Shown: positions 1-7,131, numbered from the stretch's first letter. The stretch is 9,979 bases of DNA from Candidatus Poseidoniaceae archaeon (GCA_022425585.1 JAKMFF010000301.1:1-9979), one strand, 5' to 3'. The notes: generated by a model not told the origin, from the letters alone. Translations and numbers: made by a program.

Positions 1-2866
1 GTTTAGAGATTAGTGCAAGCATGATAATTCCTATACAGAGCACAATTAGAGTTACTAATCCAGCCACTTTGAATGCATCTTCTTCCATGTTATCGGAAAA
101 ATCGCCCAACCACTCGTTGCCTAATGGTGGTTCAGGTTCAGGTTCGGGTTCAGGTATTAGATGCTGGTTAAACGCCCACCAATCATCTTCAATTAGCACC
201 CTCTCAACAGTAGGTGAGGGATAGAAAGCGATAGTTCTTTCATTGCCGAATTTATCGACTGGAGCCAAAATATAGTAGAACACTTTACCAGGGCGTATCT
301 CGGAATCATTCAGTCCGTCTTGGCTGAAAGAAAATTGTGAACCTTCTTCTGGTGATATGTTTTCTAGTATAGGTTCGATAAAGTATAAATCGATTGATTC
401 TGGCTTTTGCTCAATTCTGTAAAGGTTCCAAGTTTCATTCTCTTCTCCAACAAGCCAATTCCACTGCAACTCGATTGTATAACACATATTCCAGTTCTTT
501 AATATGTCATAACATGCTGTATCGTTACTAAAGATAGATTGATGCGAGAAACCTCCAACAACTGATATTGGCGGTGTTGAATCTCCACATACAAAATTAG
601 CATTGCCATCAGCGTCTGTGGTGACTGAAGATAGGTTGTAAAATATGTTGCCAATTCGATCTACTGGTGTAATGGCATAGGATGAGCAGAACCCATCAGG
701 AGTGACAGATTGGTCAAGCCAACTTGAGTCATCTATATCGATGAAATCAACCAAGTTATTGGCAGTGAGTGATTCCCATATGTTCTGGTCATATTCAGTA
801 TCAGTTGTGGGGAATACCGTTCCTCCAAATGAGGGTACGATTCTTTTGTAAACATTCCAACCAACAGTATAATCTGAATCATAATCTCCTGTCACAGTCC
901 ATTGTAAACTCATTTCTCCGTCAGCAGCAGGGGATGCAGAGAAGTTTTCAGCTTGGACTTCGGGGAACTCTAAAACACCGATTAGTAATACTGTTGTAGG
1001 GTTGTAGATGTTTAATGTGATCTTATTATCATCGTAAGAGATGTTATTGTACTCGCTGAATAATTCCCAAGTATTGTCTGTTTTTGAGTCTAATTTTCGG
1101 ACTTCAACGGTTTCATATGGGATATTTGTCGGCAATATTTGGTCGACATTCAGTACTATTTCTATACCATTTACGCCGTCAAAGACAGATTGATTTGTTT
1201 GCTGATTAACTAAATTAAAACTGTAGAGGAGTAATGGAGACTTTCCACCGCCAACGCCATACGAATCGCCGATTGTTGGTAGATTTGCTTCGTGGGTAAT
1301 TTCGATATTTTCGATATTTGTTATAGCGGATGCGGTAAAGTACGGTGGTTCTGAAAAGTCTATTTGTTTAAGTATAGTAAATTGTACATATACGCTTTCT
1401 GAATTTCCAAAAAAGTCTCTTGCTGTAAGCTTGAATTGATGTGTACCTAGGCCATAATCACTTGTGTCAACTACCAATGAACTATCGTATCCAACGTTGA
1501 TTAATCCAGAGTATAGCCAAGTGTAATTTATTGGTCCAGGGGCTAATATATTAGTGAAACCATTAATTGTAATATTTTCATTATCGGTGTACCATGCTTT
1601 TTCATTTTCAACAATTAAATAAGCGCTTATTTGCGAAATTAAAATATTTGTAGTTTCGACAATTTCGTTGTTGATTGGATTGATATCCATGAGTTCGCCT
1701 AATGAATTAGGGGCGGTTACTCTCAAGATTAGATTATTTCCTTGTGTCATTATGTCAAACAGACAGTTGATTGACTGACTTGGAGATAATTGACCAATTA
1801 AGCAGGTGGACTCGTCTAATTGTTGATTCTGATTATTATTGACTGTCATGGTAATTGTCAAGTTGAAGAGAGTCTTGTTGCCTTGATTTGAAATCTCTGC
1901 GGTTAACATATTTTCTCCGTAGAGATAATTTGAATCGATAGGGTTGTGACTTGGATACATATTGTCGATTTTTATATCTAATTCTGTGTTTATTGTAATC
2001 ACAATAGTGTTTACATTGTTGCTTTCAATTAAGTCCGAATAAGGATCCCCACTTGAATTAAAAACTCCGTATTTAAGATTATAAGTGCCATCTGTATCAA
2101 AAGAAAACCTTGGCAAAATTTGTTGATAAGAGCGATAAAAACTAAACTTTGGGAACTCGGTTTCGTTAAGATATTCTTCGCCGTGAAGCATTGAGTTGTT
2201 AAGATCCCATAATTGCCATCCAATGCTGGCGTTTAATTGACAACTAGCGCAGATGTTTGCGCTTCCGGTGTATTGTAAACTGTAATTAGTGTCCTTGTTG
2301 AGAATTGTGTTGCCTTGATAGATTGAAGTTTCATCCAATCCTGAGATAATATCTTCACCTGCCTCGACACTCAAATCAGTGAATTCTCTAGTAGAATTTA
2401 TTTGTATGGATAGGATGTCATTACCAGGATTAAAGTCAAATTGGTCGAATTGAAACAGAACAGTCAAAGTAGAATTAAATCCGTTTGGATAGAATTCAGT
2501 CCCAGAGTAAAATGTATCATTTTCTCCCGGTAGTAGCGGGTTTATGTCAATATATCCACTTTCAATAGCGGTGTTAATACAACTATTCGCAAGTTTGACG
2601 CCCTCGCAAACATACCAATTTACAATTCGGGGTGTTGATTGCAAGGAGTCTAAATTTTCAATATCTACAGAAAAAGTACTAGAGGTATATGCGGGTATTA
2701 AATCATCTGCTGCTGGACTTGAGCCAGTTATTGATAAATCTCCGTTAGATGATGCTTGGACTCCTACAATCAAGTTCGGCGAGAAAAATGCGACAAAAAT
2801 CATAAAAAGTACGGTGTTAAGTGAGAATTTTTGTACAAAATTCTGTTTAGCAACTACCTCATCCAT
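1..2866 (-). CDS. Large secreted, C-terminally anchored surface protein (3' end outside window)
   Basis: Reading the minus strand from the ATG at 2866 gives an open frame of 955 codons with no stop before the window edge, so the C-terminus is cut off. An N-terminal signal peptide is visible: Lys7 and Lys13, a hydrophobic stretch at about 19-36, and a likely cleavage after VQA (residue 38). The body is Asn/Ser/Thr-rich beta-sandwich sequence. By eye it holds CARDB-like units at about 60-165, 170-290 and 295-400, an Ig/PKD-like unit at 412-498, and two FN3-like units at about 634-765 and 770-895. Ten extracellular cysteines lie in close pairs (87/96, 206/209, 355/368, 727/760, 785/795), which suggests disulfides. 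Roughly twenty N-x-S/T sequons suggest N-glycosylation. A PEPEPEPEPP stalk (905-914) precedes an acidic linker and a hydrophobic helix at about 933-953. A strong Shine-Dalgarno supports the start. The likely role is surface adhesin, S-layer-associated or binding protein; the exact function is unknown. The domain names are pattern-based. The reading frame itself is certain. Confidence 0.88.
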   Translation of the reverse strand, partial: MDEVVAKQNFVQKFSLNTVLFMIFVAFFSPNLIVGVQASSNGDLSITGSSPAADDLIPAYTSSTFSVDIENLDSLQSTPRIVNWYVCEGVKLANSCINTAIESGYIDINPLLPGENDTFYSGTEFYPNGFNSTLTVLFQFDQFDFNPGNDILSIQINSTREFTDLSVEAGEDIISGLDETSIYQGNTILNKDTNYSLQYTGSANICASCQLNASIGWQLWDLNNSMLHGEEYLNETEFPKFSFYRSYQQILPRFSFDTDGTYNLKYGVFNSSGDPYSDLIESNNVNTIVITINTELDIKIDNMYPSHNPIDSNYLYGENMLTAEISNQGNKTLFNLTITMTVNNNQNQQLDESTCLIGQLSPSQSINCLFDIMTQGNNLILRVTAPNSLGELMDINPINNEIVETTNILISQISAYLIVENEKAWYTDNENITINGFTNILAPGPINYTWLYSGLINVGYDSSLVVDTSDYGLGTHQFKLTARDFFGNSESVYVQFTILKQIDFSEPPYFTASAITNIENIEITHEANLPTIGDSYGVGGGKSPLLLYSFNLVNQQTNQSVFDGVNGIEIVLNVDQILPTNIPYETVEVRKLDSKTDNTWELFSEYNNISYDDNKITLNIYNPTTVLLIGVLEFPEVQAENFSASPAADGEMSLQWTVTGDYDSDYTVGWNVYKRIVPSFGGTVFPTTDTEYDQNIWESLTANNLVDFIDIDDSSWLDQSVTPDGFCSSYAITPVDRIGNIFYNLSSVTTDADGNANFVCGDSTPPISVVGGFSHQSIFSNDTACYDILKNWNMCYTIELQWNWLVGEENETWNLYRIEQKPESIDLYFIEPILENISPEEGSQFSFSQDGLNDSEIRPGKVFYYILAPVDKFGNERTIAFYPSPTVERVLIEDDWWAFNQHLIPEPEPEPEPPLGNEWLGDFSDNMEEDAFKVAGLVTLIVLCIGIIMLALISK
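129..155 (+). repeat. Hexanucleotide tandem repeat (GGTTCA/G)n coding for Glu-Pro stalk
   Basis: On the plus strand GGTTCA, GGTTCA, GGTTCG, GGTTCA and GGT follow one another. Read on the minus strand they encode the alternating Pro-Glu segment (residues 905-913) just outside the C-terminal membrane helix of the surface protein. Because the unit is 6 bp, slippage would change the stalk length in steps of two residues without breaking the frame. Confidence 0.8.
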
Positions 2867-2870
2867 GTAG

Positions 2871-2877
2871 CCTCCTC
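2871..2877 (-). promoter_or_regulatory. Shine-Dalgarno of the surface-protein gene
   Basis: On the minus strand GAGGAGG lies 4 nt before the ATG at 2866, a near-complete match to the anti-Shine-Dalgarno sequence. It fixes the start of the long minus-strand gene and argues that the frame is a real gene. Confidence 0.75.
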
Positions 2878-2903
2878 ACAATTGACATTCAAAGACTCAT
2901 CGC

Positions 2904-2918
2904 TTCAAGACGCTTGAA
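2904..2918. promoter_or_regulatory. Palindrome in divergent intergenic region, candidate operator
   Basis: TTCAAG-ACG-CTTGAA is a perfect inverted repeat with 6-nt arms and a 3-nt centre. A looser inverted repeat extends around it (ACATTCAAAG near 2885, CTTGAAAATGT near 2913-2923). It lies about 38 nt before the minus-strand start and about 72 nt before the plus-strand start, next to the AT-rich block at 2930-2942. That position suits a regulator of one or both divergent genes. Regulatory function is inferred from shape and position only. Confidence 0.35.
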
Positions 2919-2929
2919 AATGTCTAAAA

Positions 2930-2942
2930 TTAAGTATTTATC
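2930..2942. promoter_or_regulatory. Possible shared TATA-like element of divergent promoters
   Basis: The AT-rich block around TTAAGTATTTATC can be read as a TATA-like box in either direction. On plus it is about 50 nt before the ATG at 2990. On minus, ATAAATACTTAA is about 65 nt before the ATG at 2866, which would put a start of transcription near the 2904-2918 palindrome. This is weak evidence, because archaeal TATA boxes are hard to tell from background at this AT content. Confidence 0.3.
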
Positions 2943-2989
2943 AAATTCCCATCCGGCAAACTCTTGAATCTGTTGCTGCTGGCACATAC

Positions 2990-4084
2990 ATGGTGTCAAC
3001 CCCAAACTCATCAATTAGAAAAGATGATGCAGGTATGACGGCAGTGATTGAATTTCTTTCAGCATTCACCTTGTTTTTGATGATATTGACTGCTTTTTTG
3101 TCACTTGCGCAATTGGAAATGGGCTCCAATGACACCTCAGTAGACCGACTAGATCGTTCAGCAGCACAAGGAGTGGATCGCTTAACATCTGATGGGGGTT
3201 GGTATGTTCCTGTGTTTGAGGATGGATCATATGATTATCAAAATTCAACATCTCAATGGCATCAAAAATCGCTTGAAGAATTAAATTCTGGGGTTGTAAT
3301 GGCAGGTTTAATGACTGGCTATTCATTAGATTTTGATAGAATATCTGCTTTGCACAATATCACAGAAGGCAGCCTTTTAGCTGGTTTGGGTTTGAGTGAA
3401 TCATTTAGCATTTACTTGAGCATTAAAATTACTGAAAGTGATGTTCCCACAAGAGACGGGCTAGTATTGTTTTCAGGCGGCACGGAAAGAGGGACTGCGT
3501 CAGCATCTTCAACCGCATTCAAGGAACTACAAACAGGATCAGAAAAGGTTTTGATAATTTTAGAGGTGCACAATGGTGGTAGAAGTACAAATGATTTGAT
3601 ACTCACAGAAATCAGCCCACGCTCAGTATCTGGAGCCCCTGAATGGCTTGAGATGTATAACCCAAATGACTTTGCCATTGACCTTAGAGGTTGGAGTTTA
3701 TCTCATATATCTCCAAATCTAAACAGCAATTTATTGTTGACTGAGGGCGTTGTTTCTGGATTATCTACGACAGTTATGACCGGTGACCCTAGTTCGCAAG
3801 ATGTCGGTTTAGCCGACCATGTAATTGATTTAGGTGGGGAAGGTTTCCTCGGAGTCGGTCAATTGAATTTACTTGATGATGGAGGTGGAGTAGTAATCCT
3901 AAGTTATACCCAACTAAGCGAATTCCAACCATTTGAAGTAATGAGGGTCGAATGGTGTGGAGATTCTGGGTTTTTCCTCACCCCTAGCCAATCATTGGAA
4001 TATATACCGCCAATCTTTCCACCCACGCAACTTGACTGGCAGATTTCATCATCACCAACCCCTGGAATTGCCAATTTGGTTTGA
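2990..4084 (+). CDS. Pilin-like membrane-anchored protein with C-terminal lamin tail domain
   Basis: This 364-residue protein begins with a short charged leader (Arg10, Lys11, Asp12, Asp13), then Ala14-Gly15-Met16 and one hydrophobic helix at about 18-42 that carries a glutamate (Glu21) near its start. That layout matches archaeal class III signal peptides of type IV pilin-like proteins, which a prepilin peptidase cuts before the helix. The region from about 50 to 200 looks like an extracellular beta-rich domain. Residues 203-362 match the lamin tail domain pattern: an ILTEI-type first strand, the EWLEMYNPND core, a DLRGWSL strand, and the terminal TPGIAN signature. LTD modules are Ig-like folds common in secreted and nuclease-linked prokaryotic proteins. 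No clear Shine-Dalgarno precedes the start; an internal ATG at 3035 would remove the leader and is less likely. It is the first gene of a same-strand cluster, 39 nt before a KaiC-like ATPase. The likely role is a surface pilin or adhesin; the partner is unknown. Confidence 0.82.
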   Translation: MVSTPNSSIRKDDAGMTAVIEFLSAFTLFLMILTAFLSLAQLEMGSNDTSVDRLDRSAAQGVDRLTSDGGWYVPVFEDGSYDYQNSTSQWHQKSLEELNSGVVMAGLMTGYSLDFDRISALHNITEGSLLAGLGLSESFSIYLSIKITESDVPTRDGLVLFSGGTERGTASASSTAFKELQTGSEKVLIILEVHNGGRSTNDLILTEISPRSVSGAPEWLEMYNPNDFAIDLRGWSLSHISPNLNSNLLLTEGVVSGLSTTVMTGDPSSQDVGLADHVIDLGGEGFLGVGQLNLLDDGGGVVILSYTQLSEFQPFEVMRVEWCGDSGFFLTPSQSLEYIPPIFPPTQLDWQISSSPTPGIANLV

Positions 4085-4092
4085 TTTTATAG
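4085..4092 (+). promoter_or_regulatory. Possible TATA box before first KaiC-like gene
   Basis: TTTTATAG begins right after the stop of the preceding gene and lies about 32-39 nt before the ATG at 4124, a distance that would give a nearly leaderless transcript. The ATG at 4124 has no good Shine-Dalgarno, which fits. The short gap equally allows simple readthrough from upstream, so an internal promoter is only a possibility. Confidence 0.25.
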
Positions 4093-4123
4093 GCTACAAT
4101 CCAATTGAATAATCGGATGCTTC

Positions 4124-4939
4124 ATGAACCTCAGCGCGTTAGGAGTGTCGTTCCCCATGCAACCAGTTGGTATGTACTCCCGTGACCGATGCGTAACAGG
4201 AGTGCATGGGCTAGATGAGATTTTACGTGGTGGAATCCCTTACGGGTCTACAGTTCTTGCAGCCGGAACTTGCGGTTCAGGAAAAACAACTTTGGGAATG
4301 GAATTTCTTGTTCGTGGCGCCAATGCTGGTGAAGCATGTGCGCATTTCACCGCAACAGAGCCGTCAGTAAAGTTATTGGAAAACATACGACAATTCGGCT
4401 TTTTCGATATGAAAATGGTTGATACAGGATTGATCAACGTTTTTGACATGGATGTATTGTATTCATGGCTTGGATTGGAAAAAGCATCATTTGACTTGGA
4501 TGACGTTCACTCGCTAATCAAGTCTATCGTAGATATTGTCAACACTATCGGAGTCACAAGACTGGTAATTGATTCGGTCACTACACTGTGCTACAAAATC
4601 AAATCAGAACAGTTGATCAGAGATTTCTTGTTCACTCTTGGTAAGAAACTCGCAACACTTGGTTGCACAACAATCCTAATTGCTGAAATAACATCTGCCA
4701 CAGAAAACGCTCACTGGTCATCATTTGGTGTTGAAGAAGCAATATGTGATGGGATTATCGTTCTTGGCGATATTGAACGTATGGGTCACTTATTGAGATT
4801 TTTACAAGTGGTAAAAATGCGTGGGACCTCTCACAGCAGGGCAAAGCATGCAATTGAACTAACGCCTTTGGGTGTTATGCTGACTCCAATGCTCAAATGG
4901 GGCGCAATAAGTGACAATTTGAATAGATGGGGTTCGTGA
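4124..4939 (+). CDS. KaiC/RAD55-family RecA-superfamily ATPase (intact P-loop)
   Basis: This is a single-domain KaiC-like ATPase of 271 residues, a usual length for the archaeal family. It shows the family opening (TGVHGLDEILRGGIPYGS, 25-42), Walker A GTCGSGKT (48-55, Lys54), one acidic catalytic candidate at Glu79, Walker B LVIDS ending at Asp150-Ser151, and the C-terminal VKMRGTSHSR signature at about 229-238. At the catalytic pair many KaiC proteins have Glu-Glu; here it reads Thr78-Glu79. The protein should bind and probably hydrolyse ATP. Relatives act as regulators or motor accessories (circadian KaiC, gas-vesicle GvpD, archaellum ArlH). The start could also be Met12 (4157, with AGGAG 11 nt upstream) or Met17 (4172), both still ahead of the domain. 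The next gene begins 1 nt after its stop, so the two are probably translationally coupled. Confidence 0.88.
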   Translation: MNLSALGVSFPMQPVGMYSRDRCVTGVHGLDEILRGGIPYGSTVLAAGTCGSGKTTLGMEFLVRGANAGEACAHFTATEPSVKLLENIRQFGFFDMKMVDTGLINVFDMDVLYSWLGLEKASFDLDDVHSLIKSIVDIVNTIGVTRLVIDSVTTLCYKIKSEQLIRDFLFTLGKKLATLGCTTILIAEITSATENAHWSSFGVEEAICDGIIVLGDIERMGHLLRFLQVVKMRGTSHSRAKHAIELTPLGVMLTPMLKWGAISDNLNRWGS

Positions 4940-4940
4940 G

Positions 4941-5525
4941 ATGTTTGAATTAGATCAAGGAATTGCCGATCAGTTGACTGAAGTATCTCTGAACAGTTCA
5001 GTTCAAGTAAGGTGCGGCAATTCAAATTCTTTTATGGTTACAGCAAGTACGCTAATACCTCTGCTGCAAATGTTTGAGATGAAAGGCGTTTACATCTCTG
5101 CAAGCCGAGGTGCAGCTGAAGTAATCCAAGGTTTTGAGTCAGTTGGGATTGATGTTTCCCAAATTCAATTCATTGACTTAGTCTCTTCTGGGATCCTGGG
5201 TGGCACTAACATTCCTTACAATAACGTCCACTTTGTCGATAGCCCGATTATGCTCGAATCAATCCTTCTTAGGACCCTGTATATCTTAAAAACAAATCAG
5301 TCTGAACGAAATTTTGTCTTTATTGATAGCGTTAATGCCCTGGCTATTTACAACGAAGATAGAATGCTAGCGGAGTACCTTCATACCTTCATTAACACCT
5401 TTAGGCAACAAGATGTTCTTTCGGTAATATTGAATGTACCCGACCAGACACCACCGCTGGTGTTATCAAATCTAGATTTATATTGCACTGATTTAGTTGA
5501 TAGAGGTCAAGTAGTAATACATTGA
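4941..5525 (+). CDS. Degenerate KaiC/RecA-like protein without Walker A
   Basis: This protein of 194 residues has a RecA-like core but no P-loop: the region where Walker A would sit reads RCGNSNSFMV (24-33). The family pattern continues with GVYISASRG, a GIDVSQIQFIDL strand, and a Walker B-like VFIDS with Asp129 in the strand. This is the layout of short archaeal RecA-superfamily proteins that sit beside active KaiC homologues. It is unlikely to hydrolyse ATP alone and may be a structural or signalling partner of the ATPase encoded just upstream. The ATG follows the previous stop by 1 nt and has only a weak ribosome site, so translation probably depends on the upstream gene. The next gene follows 11 nt after its stop. 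Family assignment is by fold pattern; function is unknown. Confidence 0.78.
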   Translation: MFELDQGIADQLTEVSLNSSVQVRCGNSNSFMVTASTLIPLLQMFEMKGVYISASRGAAEVIQGFESVGIDVSQIQFIDLVSSGILGGTNIPYNNVHFVDSPIMLESILLRTLYILKTNQSERNFVFIDSVNALAIYNEDRMLAEYLHTFINTFRQQDVLSVILNVPDQTPPLVLSNLDLYCTDLVDRGQVVIH

Positions 5526-5529
5526 GGTG
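5524..5529 (+). promoter_or_regulatory. Shine-Dalgarno that fixes the start at 5537
   Basis: GAGGTG lies 7 nt before the ATG at 5537, ideal spacing. It overlaps the stop codon of the upstream gene and shows that the in-frame TTG at 5522 is not the start. Confidence 0.8.
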
Positions 5530-5536
5530 TGGAAAT

Positions 5537-6340
5537 ATGGCTAAAGAAGTACAATTTGACTCTGAAGATGAGGAATTTTTCGGCAGCGTAGGTTCCTTTG
5601 GTGTGCCAAAATTCGATAATGAAATGCGCGGTGGTGTACCTAGAGGATTTACCATGATTGCGTTTACTGATATTGGCTCTGGAAGTGAGTTATTCGCCAA
5701 GCAATTCGTTTCTCCAGCAGAAGAAGCCGAGAATACCATATACATATCAACCAATGAAGGTCAAGCAGAAATAGTCCGTATTTTCCAAAAATACGATTGG
5801 CCATTGGATATAAATGTTAGAACAATCGGTGAGGAATATAATTCTAACGTATTGGAAAAAGAACTTTTAGCAAGTAGGTATCGTCTTGAAGGCTTTAGAC
5901 TGGAAGATATTCAAAGACTAGCACAAACAAGGTTTGTTGAGGAAAGCAACCAAGACTACCTCACTGAAGTTACCAACGAAGTGATGGCTTTAGGGCCTTA
6001 TTTTAGGGCTGTTCTAGACAGTTTGGACTTCTTTTTGCAAAGAGACGATCCGGCAAGAGTTGTTGCTATGGTTAGAATGCTCCAAGCACACGCTCAATTG
6101 TATCGTGGTTTGCTGTTTATTTCAGTATCTACTGATGGACTTTCACCAAAAATAAAGCAAGAATTGTCCTCAATAGCAGACATGGTCTTATCATTTCAAG
6201 TAAGGACTGTTGGTACCGATTTTGAAACTTCAATGATTGTTTCGAAGTTTAGAAACGCACCTGAAAACTTGAAAATTTTAGTTTTCAGAGTAACTCCGGA
6301 AGAAGGCATCACTCCAGAAACCGTCGAGCGTATCGCTTGA
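5537..6340 (+). CDS. KaiC-like pseudo-ATPase with a mutated P-loop
   Basis: This protein of 267 residues opens with an acidic tail (residues 8-13) and then the KaiC-family entry FGVPKFDNEMRGGVPRG (21-37). The P-loop position reads TDIGSGSE (44-51): the Gly-Ser-Gly turn is kept, but the essential lysine is Ser50 and the following Ser/Thr is Glu51. Later family landmarks remain, such as TIYISTNEG after the first helix and a Walker B-like AVLDS with Asp161. A charged helical segment (about 107-150) lies between them and is longer than in the other two paralogues. The protein probably does not hydrolyse ATP and may act as a regulatory or scaffold subunit. It is the third KaiC-like gene in a row, which suggests an assembly of unlike subunits. 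The start is set by a GAGGTG ribosome site. Confidence 0.8.
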   Translation: MAKEVQFDSEDEEFFGSVGSFGVPKFDNEMRGGVPRGFTMIAFTDIGSGSELFAKQFVSPAEEAENTIYISTNEGQAEIVRIFQKYDWPLDINVRTIGEEYNSNVLEKELLASRYRLEGFRLEDIQRLAQTRFVEESNQDYLTEVTNEVMALGPYFRAVLDSLDFFLQRDDPARVVAMVRMLQAHAQLYRGLLFISVSTDGLSPKIKQELSSIADMVLSFQVRTVGTDFETSMIVSKFRNAPENLKILVFRVTPEEGITPETVERIA

Positions 6341-6373
6341 AATTCCAACGATATGTCCAAAGAGGGCGGGCTT

Positions 6374-6378
6374 GAGGG
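6374..6378 (+). promoter_or_regulatory. Shine-Dalgarno of the methyltransferase gene
   Basis: GAGGG lies 6 nt before the ATG at 6385. A nearer ATG at 6380 is in another frame and does not open a comparable coding region. Confidence 0.6.
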
Positions 6379-6384
6379 CATGAC

Positions 6385-7131
6385 ATGGCAAGCCGGAGTG
6401 CTACAGGTGGCTACGACCCGTCAGGTATCGATCTTGATGAGTGGGAGATTTTGGAATCTCAACTTGAAGAATCGATTCCAAACTACGACCGAGTTAACCG
6501 TTTGATGACCTTTGGACAAGACAAAGTATGGCGTAAAAATGTTCGAGGTCATGCTGAATCTGGCATGAAAGTTCTGGATGTTGTCTGTGGTCCAGGTTCC
6601 TTTGCCGAAGATATAGTGGGCGTTGATTTGACTTGTTTGGATCCTTCTCCAGAGATGCTTAAGGTGGCTAAGAAAAGAGTTGACTTGGCAAGAAATACTC
6701 GCGGAGAATCGCCAGCAGATTATGTACAAGCTATTGCAGAATCAATACCATTGCCAGATAATTCCTATGATCGAGTGTTTTGTTTGTTCTCTTTTCGTGA
6801 TTTTCAAGACAAGGAAAAAGGGCTTGGAGAAATATTAAGAGTGCTAAAACCTGGTGGCCAATTGGTCATTTGCGACGCTGGTAAAGCCAATTGGGTGCAT
6901 GGTTTTGCCGGCAGAATCTGGATGTCAACAGTAGTACAGATTATGGCGCGATATGTTACCAAGAAGAAAGATCATCCTTGGAAGGGTTTGGCCAAAACCT
7001 ATTCCCACTATGGCACTAATCGATATTATCGTAACTTGATGAAAAAAGTTGGCTTTCAGAGGGTTCAGGGTAGGCTGTTATGGCCATTTGGCATGGCCAG
7101 TAGATTTAGAGGATGGAAGGCAGAAAAATAG
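6385..7131 (+). CDS. UbiE/MenG-like class I SAM-dependent methyltransferase
   Basis: This 248-residue protein matches the UbiE/MenG pattern. A YDRVNRLMTFGQDKVWRK segment (34-51) corresponds to the family's N-terminal YDxxN...WR signature. SAM-binding motif I follows as VLDVVCGPG (63-71), then Asp86 with PSPEML, the AESIPLPDNSYDRV motif II region, a FRDF loop, and EILRVLKPGG at motif III. The family transfers methyl groups to carbon of quinone precursors (demethylmenaquinone, ubiquinone), and quinone methylation is the obvious guess. Relatives with this architecture also methylate other lipids and small molecules, so the substrate is open. The stretch between motif I and Asp86 is shorter than usual. 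It follows the KaiC-like genes by 44 nt and may be co-transcribed. No other quinone genes are in the window. Confidence 0.82.
   Translation: MASRSATGGYDPSGIDLDEWEILESQLEESIPNYDRVNRLMTFGQDKVWRKNVRGHAESGMKVLDVVCGPGSFAEDIVGVDLTCLDPSPEMLKVAKKRVDLARNTRGESPADYVQAIAESIPLPDNSYDRVFCLFSFRDFQDKEKGLGEILRVLKPGGQLVICDAGKANWVHGFAGRIWMSTVVQIMARYVTKKKDHPWKGLAKTYSHYGTNRYYRNLMKKVGFQRVQGRLLWPFGMASRFRGWKAEK

Noticed and set aside
129..155. Short direct repeats as a CRISPR or mobile-element end
   Set aside because: The repeats have no spacers and lie in frame within a coding Glu-Pro stalk.
769..999. Plus-strand open frame of 76 codons
   Set aside because: It is antisense to the FN3-like part of the minus-strand gene, whose frame is open throughout. 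Its product shows no domain or plausible composition.
2544..2870. Plus-strand open frame of 108 codons opposite the surface protein
   Set aside because: It lies wholly within the minus-strand gene except for its last bases, has no ribosome site, and its sequence is the antisense of the signal peptide and first domain.
5522..5536. TTG start for the third KaiC-like protein
   Set aside because: It overlaps the previous stop codon and the GAGGTG ribosome site, which is ideally placed for the ATG at 5537.
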